DNA of 9,235 nt from Gammaproteobacteria bacterium (GCA_021774015.1 JAJFJO010000376.1:1-9235); one strand, 5' to 3'. Positions 1 through 6,192 are shown, counted from the first letter of the stretch. Notes: generated by a model not told the origin, from the letters alone. Made by a program: numbers and translations.

Positions 1-19
1 ATATTTTTCAATGAGTTAT

Positions 20-44
20 AAAAATGCCACAGTGTGGCATTTTT
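20..44 (-). terminator. Rho-independent terminator of the par operon, probably bidirectional
   Basis: Perfect inverted repeat with 12-bp arms (AAAAATGCCACA and TGTGGCATTTTT) around a single central base. The stem is GC-containing and flanked by five T on either strand, so it can end transcription both ways. The stop codon of the last par-operon gene (44-46) touches its edge, as expected for a terminator closing the minus-strand operon. Confidence 0.85.
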
Positions 45-391
45 CAGAAGGCTGCTACAAGGAGACCTTGAATAATGGATGCGCGGATTATTTTACTTTT
101 CACTCCTTCAAGTAATGGCATATGTTGTCGTGCCTTAATAATCCACTTATTTAATAATTGATCCACATCGTCTGTTGGCCTAAAGCTAACACTTTTATTC
201 AAATTTTCTAGCTCATCTGCATATTGAATGCACTCTAAACAAAATGCGTCTTCATTAGATAAAAAGCTCTTGATAGCATCACAAATCCACTTGGACTTTC
301 CTCTTAATCCATAACCATCAGACACAAGTTTTTGATTCATCTTCTGTTCAATTTCAGCAGGTAGTTTAAAAGAACTTGTCGACCTCCTCAT
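44..391 (-). CDS. Small protein with two tandem ribbon-helix-helix units, third gene of the par operon
   Basis: The product has 115 residues and I do not recognise a named family. It reads as two ribbon-helix-helix (RHH) units in one chain. Unit 1 (about residues 5-44) has a strand STSSFKLP, a helix from about 12, and a second helix KSKWICDAIKSFL. Unit 2 (about 66-113) has a strand KSVSFRPT, a helix DDVDQLLNKWIIKARQ, and a second helix KSKIIRASIIQGLL. RHH proteins normally bind DNA as dimers in which the paired strands enter the major groove, so a tandem copy could act as a pseudo-dimer. The ATG overlaps the parB stop codon (ATGA), so the gene is translationally coupled to parB. GAGG lies just upstream within parB. 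Likely roles are autorepressor of the par operon or accessory DNA-binding partition factor; both are inference. No database comparison was possible. Confidence 0.75.
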   Translation of the reverse strand: MRRSTSSFKLPAEIEQKMNQKLVSDGYGLRGKSKWICDAIKSFLSNEDAFCLECIQYADELENLNKSVSFRPTDDVDQLLNKWIIKARQHMPLLEGVKSKIIRASIIQGLLVAAF

Positions 392-1368
392 ACTAAAGCC
401 CCCAGCTCTTTCTCAAGCAATTTAACTAACTTCTGAAAAGCACTTGTAGATTGGTCTAAGCAGGACCAATCTACATCATTAAATTCAGGAATGTGTTTTT
501 TAAATTCTTTAATTGATAAAACGCTTTCCACGATGGTTTTAGCAACATACGGCTGGTTAGTTGTTCCTAAAGTCACTTTTTGACGTTTTCTACCTGCAGT
601 CTTTGTTTTATCAACCGCTTTAACAGGCTTTAGCTTTGGTGCTACTTTCGTATTAGGTAGACGGTCAAGAACTTGCAGAATCTCTGGCTTTGATTCCAAC
701 TTAACTAACTCTCTAGCTACCGATATTTTAGTAACTTTCCCTTCTCTTATCAGCCCCATCAAAGCATGATTTGATAATATTGCCATATAATACTGTGCCA
801 ACTGACGGCTCGTATTTATGATTTTTGAAAGCTCTTCAGCTGTAACCTTTTTACCCGACTCACTCTTATAAGTTTCAATAATGGCCGATACATTCTGTAA
901 TTTCTCAAAAATAGATAAGTCTTTTCTAGACTCATTTTCTGCCCACTGAATTACTTTAAGATCAAATGCTCTGGGTTTTGTTTTGAAAACACGTGCCTCA
1001 ATTAAGCTCCTGTCAGCAATAATACTTGCAAGAAAACGGCGTTCACCGGCTACTAGCTTATAGTTATCACCACTTTTAAATACAACAACTGGATGTAATA
1101 AGCCATCTTTTTTGATTGAAGTGGCGAGCTCTGAGAGCCCTTCATATTCTTCTTTTTTTGTATTGTACTCTGGGTCACTACTATCGAGTCCATTTTCAAT
1201 ATTAGATCGTGAAATCTTATGTTTCCTTGGATTATCAGGGTCTAAATCTATTTTTGAGATAAAGATTTCTGTATTAATGAATTTTGAATCATGATCCTTC
1301 GCCATTTGCATGGTTTCAGAAATTGCTTGATTAGTAACTTGATCAATTCCAAAACGCTTCTTAGCCAT
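388..1368 (-). CDS. parB: ParB-family centromere-binding partition protein
   Basis: Plasmid partition protein of 326 residues that should bind a parS site, spread on DNA and be moved by ParA. The N-terminal ParB/Sulfiredoxin-like domain is clear: DPDNPRKH at 43-50, the GERR box at 108-111, and the ENESRKDLS motif at 144-152. A helix-turn-helix follows at about 174-200 (KVTAEELSKIINTSRQLAQYY), then a basic linker at about 245-264 and a C-terminal helical region likely to dimerise. Between DNPR and EGLSELATSIKKDGL lie about 25 extra polar residues not usual in the core family. The ATG overlaps the parA TAA by one base (TAATG), with GGAG eight bases upstream in parA, so the two are coupled. The stop overlaps the start of the next gene. 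The GERR region in recent work on the family binds and hydrolyses CTP; the motif needed is present here. Confidence 0.93.
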   Translation of the reverse strand: MAKKRFGIDQVTNQAISETMQMAKDHDSKFINTEIFISKIDLDPDNPRKHKISRSNIENGLDSSDPEYNTKKEEYEGLSELATSIKKDGLLHPVVVFKSGDNYKLVAGERRFLASIIADRSLIEARVFKTKPRAFDLKVIQWAENESRKDLSIFEKLQNVSAIIETYKSESGKKVTAEELSKIINTSRQLAQYYMAILSNHALMGLIREGKVTKISVARELVKLESKPEILQVLDRLPNTKVAPKLKPVKAVDKTKTAGRKRQKVTLGTTNQPYVAKTIVESVLSIKEFKKHIPEFNDVDWSCLDQSTSAFQKLVKLLEKELGALV

Positions 1369-2261
1369 TATACAGTCTCCATTTGTTTTTCAGTTGCCTT
1401 GATCCTTTCCATAACATAATCACAAACAGTCATAATTTCTTGCTTAACTTTGCTTGAGTTGGGTAAATCAAACAAAGATTTTGGTGCAGCATTTTCAGAA
1501 TCATTTTCGGCATATACAATCCGCTTTGCAAGCTTACAAGGCATTACGTACTGACCAATTTCCTTGTTATTTTTTAATGCTTCATAAAGATCATTATGTA
1601 ACGTTGTACGTCCATCAAACATATTCGCTAAAATGCCAATCAAATCTAAAGGCATGTCTGCGGTTCTTCTCGCAGATTCTTGTACCCATAGCTGCAACAT
1701 CCCAAAAACACCTTTAATAGGTTTATCTTCCATTATTGTTGGTATAACAAGGTGAGTTGCTGCTCGAACTGCTGATCTTGTTAGGGAGCCTCTCGATGGA
1801 GCAGTGTCAATAACAACATATTCATACTCAGCTTGTACATCAGGCTGAGATAGAAAAGCTGCGAATCTATTATAGATGTTTTCTAATACATCTTCTTTAC
1901 GACACTGCTCAACTGCTAGCAAATGAGCTGCATGCGCTGGCATAATATCAAGATTTTCATTCATCGTAGGGTAGGGGACAACTCCTTCCCCCGCCCGAAG
2001 AAAAATATCAGCTATACTGCTTCTTCCATCCCAACCATCGTCTGTTTCTTGATAATCTGGATGGAGAGGGGGTATATGACCTTCTGGATTAGATGGATCA
2101 ATATCCATTCTTAACGCTCTTTGCGATAAATTACACTGAGGGTCTAAATCAACTAATAAAGTTTTTTTCTTCGCAACCTTTGAAAAGTAATCCGCTAGGA
2201 CAGTAGATAATGATGTTTTTCCAACACCACCTTTATTGTTTGCAGGAACTATAACTTTCAC
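1368..2261 (-). CDS. parA: ParA-family partition ATPase
   Basis: Walker-type partition ATPase of 297 residues that dimerises on ATP, coats the nucleoid non-specifically and is released by ParB. The deviant Walker A motif is at 9-17 (NKGGVGKTS, signature K10 and catalytic K15). Walker A' is DLDPQ at 38-42 and Walker B is YVVIDTAP in the middle of the protein. There is no N-terminal helix-turn-helix, so it is unlike the long P1/F type that represses its own operon; it is nevertheless longer than the small type Ib proteins because of an acidic loop after residue 53. The start is GTG with AAGGAG seven bases upstream. It is the first gene of a minus-strand operon, divergent from rep. With no HTH of its own, operon repression may fall to ParB or the tandem-RHH protein. 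Confidence 0.95.
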   Translation of the reverse strand: MKVIVPANNKGGVGKTSLSTVLADYFSKVAKKKTLLVDLDPQCNLSQRALRMDIDPSNPEGHIPPLHPDYQETDDGWDGRSSIADIFLRAGEGVVPYPTMNENLDIMPAHAAHLLAVEQCRKEDVLENIYNRFAAFLSQPDVQAEYEYVVIDTAPSRGSLTRSAVRAATHLVIPTIMEDKPIKGVFGMLQLWVQESARRTADMPLDLIGILANMFDGRTTLHNDLYEALKNNKEIGQYVMPCKLAKRIVYAENDSENAAPKSLFDLPNSSKVKQEIMTVCDYVMERIKATEKQMETV

Positions 2262-2296
2262 TACAACACTCCTTGTTATGTATTACGTAAAATCTA

Positions 2297-2324
2297 AATA
2301 TATCATGCTGTAGAATTAATTCAA
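2297..2324 (-). promoter_or_regulatory. Predicted sigma-70 promoter of the par operon
   Basis: On the minus strand a -35 TTGAAT (2319-2324) and a -10 TATATT (2297-2302) are separated by 16 bp. Transcription would start near 2290, about 30 bases before the parA GTG. An 8-bp palindrome TTACGTAA (2283-2290) lies at the predicted start point and may be an operator. Confidence 0.5.
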
Positions 2325-2333
2325 AGCGGATGT

Positions 2334-2377
2334 TAATATCAATATTACAACAACATACACGGTATAAGTACGTTGTT
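2334..2377. promoter_or_regulatory. Two inverted repeats upstream of parA, candidate parS or operator
   Basis: An imperfect inverted repeat has 10-bp arms, AACAACATAC (2349-2358) and GTACGTTGTT (2368-2377), with one mismatch and a 9-bp spacer. Next to it is an AT-only palindrome with TAATAT and ATATTA arms (2334-2347). They lie between the par promoter and the iterons. Such repeats beside parAB are typical of ParB-binding centromere sites or par-operator sites. The sequence cannot say which. Confidence 0.4.
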
Positions 2378-2448
2378 ATTATTTATAAGTAATTTCTATT
2401 GTTTATCTGCGATTTATTTGCTATTAATCAATGGGTTACTTGAGTATT

Positions 2449-2533
2449 TGTGACAGATGTGTGATCAAATGTGACGGTTCTGTGACTTATGTGTGACACC
2501 TGTGTGAACATATGTGACAGCTGTGTGATTTGA
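2449..2533 (+). repeat. Four tandem 21-22 bp iterons, replication origin
   Basis: Four direct repeats begin at 2449, 2470, 2492 and 2513. Each starts with TGTGAC and carries a second TGTGA or TGTGTGA about 11 bp later. The eight TGTGA starts fall at 2449, 2460, 2470, 2481, 2492, 2503, 2513 and 2524, spaced 10-11 bp, close to one helical turn. They lie directly upstream of a Rep_3 initiator and next to an AT-rich segment (about 2270-2440) suited to melting. This is the usual layout of an iteron-controlled theta origin, where Rep monomers bind the iterons for initiation and copy control. No convincing DnaA box was found by eye. Confidence 0.9.
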
Positions 2534-2543
2534 TTGTTATTAT
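2514..2543 (+). promoter_or_regulatory. Possible rep promoter overlapping the last iteron
   Basis: GTGACA (2514-2519, five of six to TTGACA) inside the fourth iteron and TATTAT (2538-2543) are 18 bp apart. Transcription would start near 2550. Overlap with the iteron would let bound Rep block its own promoter, a known autoregulation theme for Rep_3 plasmids. The call rests only on consensus matching. Confidence 0.4.
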
Positions 2544-2558
2544 ACCTTCTGTTTTTAG

Positions 2559-2576
2559 ACTGAAAATGATTTCAGT
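2559..2576. promoter_or_regulatory. Inverted repeat in the rep leader, candidate Rep-dimer operator
   Basis: ACTGAAA and TTTCAGT are perfect 7-bp arms around ATGA. The repeat lies between the iterons and the rep start, shortly after the predicted start point. Rep_3 initiators commonly repress their gene as dimers on an inverted repeat here. Unlike the F and pPS10 cases as I recall them, the arms do not visibly share the iteron core TGTGA. Confidence 0.5.
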
Positions 2577-2625
2577 TTTGCAGGTAAATTATTCTTAGAT
2601 AAGTTAAAAGGGATATTGAACTGAC

Positions 2626-3957
2626 ATGGAAAGTGGGCAAACAAATAACTACGAAATAATCAATGGCCGCAAGGTTATTAAAAAGCATGTTGCGACGATT
2701 CACTGCTCAAACAAATTATCACTTCTAGAAAGAAAGATTTCAAATGCACTTTTATACCATGCATACCCTAGTTTGAAGAAAACGTTGGTACATGAGATAT
2801 CCATAGACCAGCTTAAACGCCTACTCAATGCAAATACAAGAAATCATAAAGCACTAAAGGATGCATTAAAGAAACTAATCTCAACTGTTCTTGAGTGGAA
2901 TTTAGTCGGAGATGATGTGCCAGAGCTAGAGTTGGAGGGCTGGAATGCATCAGCAATTTTGTCATCAGTTAGCGTTACTAATGGAATAATTAAATATCAA
3001 TATAGTGAGTTGATTAAGTCTTTAATCATTGATCCAAAAATCTATGGGAAGATCAATCTTATTATTCAGTCTAGGTTTAAGTCGGCATATTCTTTAGCGT
3101 TATATGAAAATTGTGCTAGATACAGGGGGTTAAAGTATACAAAGAATTTTGAATTTTCCGTGTTTAGGCAGTTAATGGGCGTGGAAGATGGTAAATATGA
3201 AATTTTTAGAGACTTTAACCGAAGAGTTTTAACCCCCGCAGTTACTGAAATTAATATATGCTCAGACATTCGCATCACGCCAAAAATTACCCGAAAGGGT
3301 AGGAAGGTGATCGCTATTAAGTTTGTTCTAGAAGAAAGGCCTATGAAGAACCGCATAGGAGCTCGAACTACTAATAAAAATAATGAGGAAAATACAAATA
3401 TTGCTTCGATTGCGGAGGAGTTTGGTTTGAAGGAGGTTGTTCTGAACAGCCTTATCAACAAGTATGGGAAGGATAAAGTCGAGAAAGCTATAGGGTATGT
3501 CAAGTCACGCCCAAAATATCAAGTAGGAGAGATAAATAATATTTCTGGATATTTGATTTCTGCTATTGAGAATAATTATAACTACATGGCGCCTGAAGTT
3601 GTGAGTCAGAATGTTTTAACCTCTGCAGAACGTTTAGAGTTGGAACAAAAAAGAAGAAAAGATGCAGAGCTTCAAAGAAAGTATCAAAACTATGAAACAA
3701 ATGCCTCAATGAGCGAGTTTGAAAAACTAGACGCAGAAACAAAAACCCAGGTACTTGGTGGTTTTGAAGAGTACACTGAATCGACTGGATCAGTATACCT
3801 ATCTTTGTATAAAAAAGAGGGTATTAACAACCCTCTGGTTGCAGAGAGCTTATTCTTACCTTATTTAAAAGCAGTTTGGCCAGAGGTTTGTAGTGGTGTT
3901 TGTTCTATTGATGAGTTTCGGCGTGAAATGGAAGGGGTGGAGGAGCTGCAGGGCTGA
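2626..3957 (+). CDS. repB: Rep_3-family plasmid replication initiator
   Basis: Initiator protein of 443 residues that should bind the iterons just upstream and recruit the host replisome. Two winged-helix domains of the Rep_3 (RepE/RepB/Pi) type are visible. WH1 spans about 20-130 (VATIHCSNKLSLLERKISNALL) and WH2 about 135-240, with the characteristic SRFKSAYSLALYENCARYRG at 149-168 and FNRRVLTPAVTEIN at 197-210. A linker rich in N and E (about 243-258) leads to a C-terminal extension of some 190 residues, making it clearly longer than the usual 230-330 residues. The extension begins with a helical segment (EFGLKEVVLNSLINKYG at 265-281, then ISGYLISAIENNY) seen downstream of many Rep_3 domains, then a charged, probably coiled region (334-355). 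The ATG has a modest AAGGGA twelve bases upstream. The symbol repB is generic. Confidence 0.9.
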   Translation: MESGQTNNYEIINGRKVIKKHVATIHCSNKLSLLERKISNALLYHAYPSLKKTLVHEISIDQLKRLLNANTRNHKALKDALKKLISTVLEWNLVGDDVPELELEGWNASAILSSVSVTNGIIKYQYSELIKSLIIDPKIYGKINLIIQSRFKSAYSLALYENCARYRGLKYTKNFEFSVFRQLMGVEDGKYEIFRDFNRRVLTPAVTEINICSDIRITPKITRKGRKVIAIKFVLEERPMKNRIGARTTNKNNEENTNIASIAEEFGLKEVVLNSLINKYGKDKVEKAIGYVKSRPKYQVGEINNISGYLISAIENNYNYMAPEVVSQNVLTSAERLELEQKRRKDAELQRKYQNYETNASMSEFEKLDAETKTQVLGGFEEYTESTGSVYLSLYKKEGINNPLVAESLFLPYLKAVWPEVCSGVCSIDEFRREMEGVEELQG

Positions 3958-3970
3958 TAGAGGTTAGCCC
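3951..3970 (+). other. Hairpin spanning the rep stop codon
   Basis: GGGCTGA and TTAGCCC pair over seven bases in RNA (one G-U pair) with a six-base loop. It covers the rep stop codon and is followed by AAAAA, not a U-run, so it is not a standard terminator for rep. It could slow decay of the rep message from the 3' end; function is unknown. Confidence 0.4.
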
Positions 3971-4016
3971 AAAAACTAATCAAGATTAGACCATCTGTAA
4001 CACGGTGATTATAAAG

Positions 4017-4045
4017 TTGATTGTTGTTAAAATGATTGTTATATT
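4017..4045 (+). promoter_or_regulatory. Predicted sigma-70 promoter of the ATPase gene
   Basis: TTGATT (4017-4022) and TATATT (4040-4045) are exactly 17 bp apart. Transcription would begin near 4052, giving a leader of about 32 bases before the ATG at 4084. The promoter is embedded in the 15-bp repeat array at 4020-4070. Confidence 0.55.
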
Positions 4046-4072
4046 TATGATTGTTGAAAAAACAATTGTTTT
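4018..4072 (+). repeat. Four ATTGTT repeats with exact 15-bp spacing, candidate operator array
   Basis: ATTGTT occurs at 4020, 4035, 4050 and 4065, each 15 bp from the next; the first three share TGATTGTT. The last copy is part of a perfect 14-bp palindrome AAAACAATTGTTTT (4059-4072). The array covers the predicted -35, -10 and start point of the ATPase promoter. A repressor binding here would block it. The regulator is unknown. Confidence 0.65.
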
Positions 4073-4083
4073 GGGCTTCATAT

Positions 4084-5211
4084 ATGAACATAAACGTTAG
4101 AGGGCTCTTTCCCTTAGGGAAGGCATATGGCGATTCATTCTGTAATAGGGAAATGGAAACTGAAAAACTGATAGGTAACCTAGAAAGTGGAAAACATACT
4201 TTTATTGTGGCGCCAAGGCGGTATGGTAAATCTAGCCTTTGTGAACAGGCGTTTTCAAAATCTGACCTTCCCTGGAGCAAAGTTGATTTTCATTTAGCAA
4301 TCACTGAAAAAGACGTTGAGCGCTTTATTATCAATGCCGTAATACAACTCATTGGTAAGTCAGTGGGGCAGGTTGACAAGTTAACAGCAACAATAAAAAG
4401 TTTTGTGAAAAACTTAAAACCTAAGTTTGCCTTATCTTCTGAGCATATGAGCCTTGAGCTTGAAGTTACTAATCAGAGTACACCTGCAGAGAATGTCGCT
4501 GAAGCTATTCTGCTTTTGGACAGGTTGTTATGTGAAAGAAACCAGCGGGCAGCCTTATTATTGGATGAATTCCAGGAAGTTGGAGCAATTGGTAAGGGAA
4601 AGGGTATTGAAGGTGCTATACGTAGTGCAGCACAAGAAACTCAACAGCTGGCAATTGTATTCTCTGGCAGCAATCCGCATTTGCTCAAGCGCATGTTTGA
4701 AGACGAACGACGACCACTTTATAAGCTATGCCGAAAATTGATGCTATCTAGAATTTCCTCTGAACACTATCAAGCTCACTTAAATAAAGCGGCTAAACTT
4801 ATGTGGAATGCTTCATTACAGGATGATACTTTTATCGAAATAATGACATTGAGTGAACGACACCCTCACTATGTTAATCATTTGTGTGATGTAATTTGGT
4901 CATCCGAACAAGAAATACCTAATAAACAAGCAGTGCTACATGCCTGGAATGAGGTTTGTGAAGAGGAGCGTAGCGATCTAATTAAGGACTTTCTTGCCCT
5001 TTCTGAGAATCAGAAAAAAGTGATGAAATATGTTGCGACTGTGGGTGGTGGCAATTTATATTCAAGTGATGCGGCAAAAATAATGGACATACCTCAAGGT
5101 TCAGTGCGAGGAGCCATTGAGCAGCTTTTAGAAAAAGATTTTATTCAGAAGCAAGAAGAGGTGTTTATTTTAGTTATTCCTCTGTATAAAAAAATTTTAA
5201 TAGAAGCATAG
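4084..5211 (+). CDS. P-loop ATPase of the AAA/ATPase_2 type with C-terminal winged helix
   Basis: The product has 375 residues counted from ATG 4084. I prefer this start to a TTG at 4051 because homologues begin close to the FPLGKAYGDSFCNRE motif, and the TTG lies inside the repeat array at the predicted transcription start. No clear ribosome binding site precedes it. Walker A is APRRYGKSS (43-51), Walker B is ALLLDEFQEV (157-166), and a sensor-like FSGSNPHLL follows (193-201). The last 70 residues (about 305-375) form a winged helix (SSDAAKIMDIPQGSVRGAIEQLLEKDFI). This matches the archaeal-type ATPase family (COG1672), related to STAND-type switches, often of unknown role. Position next to rep suggests plasmid maintenance or regulation, but there is no direct evidence. 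It is intact and has its own promoter. Confidence 0.8.
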   Translation: MNINVRGLFPLGKAYGDSFCNREMETEKLIGNLESGKHTFIVAPRRYGKSSLCEQAFSKSDLPWSKVDFHLAITEKDVERFIINAVIQLIGKSVGQVDKLTATIKSFVKNLKPKFALSSEHMSLELEVTNQSTPAENVAEAILLLDRLLCERNQRAALLLDEFQEVGAIGKGKGIEGAIRSAAQETQQLAIVFSGSNPHLLKRMFEDERRPLYKLCRKLMLSRISSEHYQAHLNKAAKLMWNASLQDDTFIEIMTLSERHPHYVNHLCDVIWSSEQEIPNKQAVLHAWNEVCEEERSDLIKDFLALSENQKKVMKYVATVGGGNLYSSDAAKIMDIPQGSVRGAIEQLLEKDFIQKQEEVFILVIPLYKKILIEA

Positions 5212-5256
5212 GGCTATAGGCTGATTAAACGATATTGGATAAAGGAACCTAGGAAT

Positions 5257-5302
5257 CAACCGAGAGGTTATAGCTCTTTTCATTTTTGGTTGGTTTTATT
5301 TT
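5257..5302 (+). terminator. Possible terminator after the ATPase gene
   Basis: CAACC (5257-5261) pairs with GGTTG (5288-5292), and nested inside it AGAG (5263-5266) pairs with CTCT (5274-5277). GTTTTATTTT follows. The stem is weak, so this is a tentative call. Confidence 0.35.
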
Positions 5303-5498
5303 AGGGGAGGGTTCCCAGCCTCTTTTAACCAGGATGCAGGCCTTGCCTCAACCTAGGCGCGCCCTAATTTTTGCAAAATCCTTCTTTCAAAGGCTGCATT
5401 TAAATATTTTAGGGTATTGAATCTTATTTGGAAATTCATAGTGTTAATGGTCCATTATGATACCAAGATCTAAATAACCTTGAATAAATTACTCGCAA
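5303..5498. other. Intergenic stretch with no gene recognised
   Basis: I see no convincing coding region on either strand between the ATPase terminator and the hicAB promoter. The only notable content is the 8-bp sequence AACCTAGG, present at 5246-5253 and again at 5350-5357, and a GC-rich patch GGCGCGCC (5356-5363) that stands out from the AT-rich surroundings. These may mark an old junction but could be chance. Confidence 0.4.
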
Positions 5499-5519
5499 GT
5501 GGTACTAAATTGTGGTACT
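5499..5519 (+). repeat. Direct repeat GTGGTACT, candidate HicB operator
   Basis: GTGGTACT occurs at 5499-5506 and 5512-5519, 13 bp apart, immediately before the extended -10 of the hicAB promoter. HicB antitoxins of this type repress their operon through a C-terminal ribbon-helix-helix domain, so this is the natural place for its operator. Binding is inferred. Confidence 0.45.
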
Positions 5520-5520
5520 G

Positions 5521-5529
5521 TGCTATAAT
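5521..5529 (+). promoter_or_regulatory. Extended -10 promoter overlapping the hicA start codon
   Basis: TGCTATAAT is a perfect extended -10 element (TGn followed by TATAAT). No -35 match is seen at the right distance, which extended -10 promoters tolerate. The hicA ATG (5528-5530) overlaps the end of the TATAAT, so RNA from this promoter would start near 5536 and lack the hicA start codon. Confidence 0.55.
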
Positions 5530-5788
5530 GTTAAAAAGGAAACACCAAGCGATATTAAGTGCCATCTTTGCTAAACCAGTGCAATCGGGTATTGCATGGA
5601 AAGACATTGAGGCGCTACTGGAAACATTAGGTGCTGAGCTTAGTGAAGGACGAGGTTCACGAGTGCGGATTGCGCTCAATGGTCGTAAAGCGGTGTTTCA
5701 CCGTTCACACCCAAAAAAGGAAATGGATAAAGGGGCGGTAGTATCGATGAAACGCTTTCTTGAAGAAGCAGGAGTGAAGCCATGTTGA
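5528..5788 (+). CDS. hicA: HicA-family mRNA interferase toxin
   Basis: Toxin of 86 residues with the HicA double-stranded-RNA-binding-like fold, which cuts mRNA on the ribosome or free. The signature is DIEALLETLGAELSEGRGSR (26-45), then AVFHRSHP (55-62) and KGAVVSMKRFLEEAGVKP. In small HicA proteins a catalytic His follows GS; here that position is R45, and H58 or H61 may serve instead. I believe this is usual for the longer HicA subgroup. A start at ATG 5528 gives the typical N-terminus KRKHQAILSAIFAKP; an in-frame TTG at 5480 would add 16 atypical residues. There is no ribosome binding site before 5528, so the toxin should be poorly translated. The stop overlaps the hicB start by 7 bases. 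The codon context and operon order toxin then antitoxin are typical of hicAB. Confidence 0.88.
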   Translation: MLKRKHQAILSAIFAKPVQSGIAWKDIEALLETLGAELSEGRGSRVRIALNGRKAVFHRSHPKKEMDKGAVVSMKRFLEEAGVKPC

Positions 5789-6114
5789 AATATAAAGGCT
5801 ATATAGGCCACGTTGAGTTCGATGAAGAGGCTGAAATTTTTCATGGTGAAGTGATTAACACCCGAGATGTGATTACCTTTCAAGGCAGTACCGTGAAAGC
5901 GCTAAAAAAAGCATTTAAAGACTCCGTGGATGATTATTTGGACTTCTGTGAAGAACGCGGGGAAGAGCCAGAGAAGCCATTCTCAGGTAGGTTTAATGTC
6001 CGACTTGATCCTGAGCTACACCGAGAAGCCTATGTTGCAGCAAAAACTGCAAATGTGAGTTTAAATACATGGGTAGCTGAAGCGATTAGGCATGAGGCGC
6101 ATGCCAGAGGCTAA
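5782..6114 (+). CDS. hicB: HicB-family antitoxin
   Basis: Antitoxin of 110 residues that binds and blocks HicA and represses the operon. The N-terminal part (about 1-60) is the partial RNase-H-like HicB fold: LKYKGYIGHVEFDEEAEIFH, then GEVINTRDVITFQG and VKALKKAFKDSVDDYLDFCEE. The C-terminal part (about 70-105) is a ribbon-helix-helix DNA-binding domain: strand GRFNVRLDP, helices ELHREAYVAAKTAN and SLNTWVAEAIRHEA. Unlike hicA, it has a good ribosome binding site, GGAG at 5771-5774 inside the end of hicA, seven bases before the ATG. Stronger translation of the antitoxin than of the toxin is therefore expected. Confidence 0.93.
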   Translation: MLKYKGYIGHVEFDEEAEIFHGEVINTRDVITFQGSTVKALKKAFKDSVDDYLDFCEERGEEPEKPFSGRFNVRLDPELHREAYVAAKTANVSLNTWVAEAIRHEAHARG

Positions 6115-6138
6115 ATAGTGCTGTTGGATTATTGCACC

Positions 6139-6180
6139 ATGTTGATCGTTTTCAAGAACTGTTTATTTTTTAGACTATGA
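6139..6180 (+). pseudogene. Possible relic of higB upstream of the higA relic
   Basis: A 13-codon frame starting MLIVFKNCLFFRL resembles the beginning of HigB-type toxins (MI-SFK---LFF) and lies exactly where higB would precede higA. The match is very short, so this is a weak suggestion supported mainly by position. Confidence 0.2.
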
Positions 6181-6192
6181 AAATTCTCACTA

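Noticed and set aside
3066..3503. Long minus-strand open frame inside rep
   Set aside because: It is the antisense shadow of a well-supported Rep_3 gene, with no ribosome binding site and a composition typical of antisense frames.
4051..4083. TTG start 33 bases upstream for the ATPase
   Set aside because: The TTG lies in the repeat array at the predicted transcription start, has no ribosome binding site, and adds residues homologues lack.
3861..4280. Minus-strand open frame across the rep-ATPase junction
   Set aside because: It runs antisense through two real genes and the repeat array and shows no domain or start signal.
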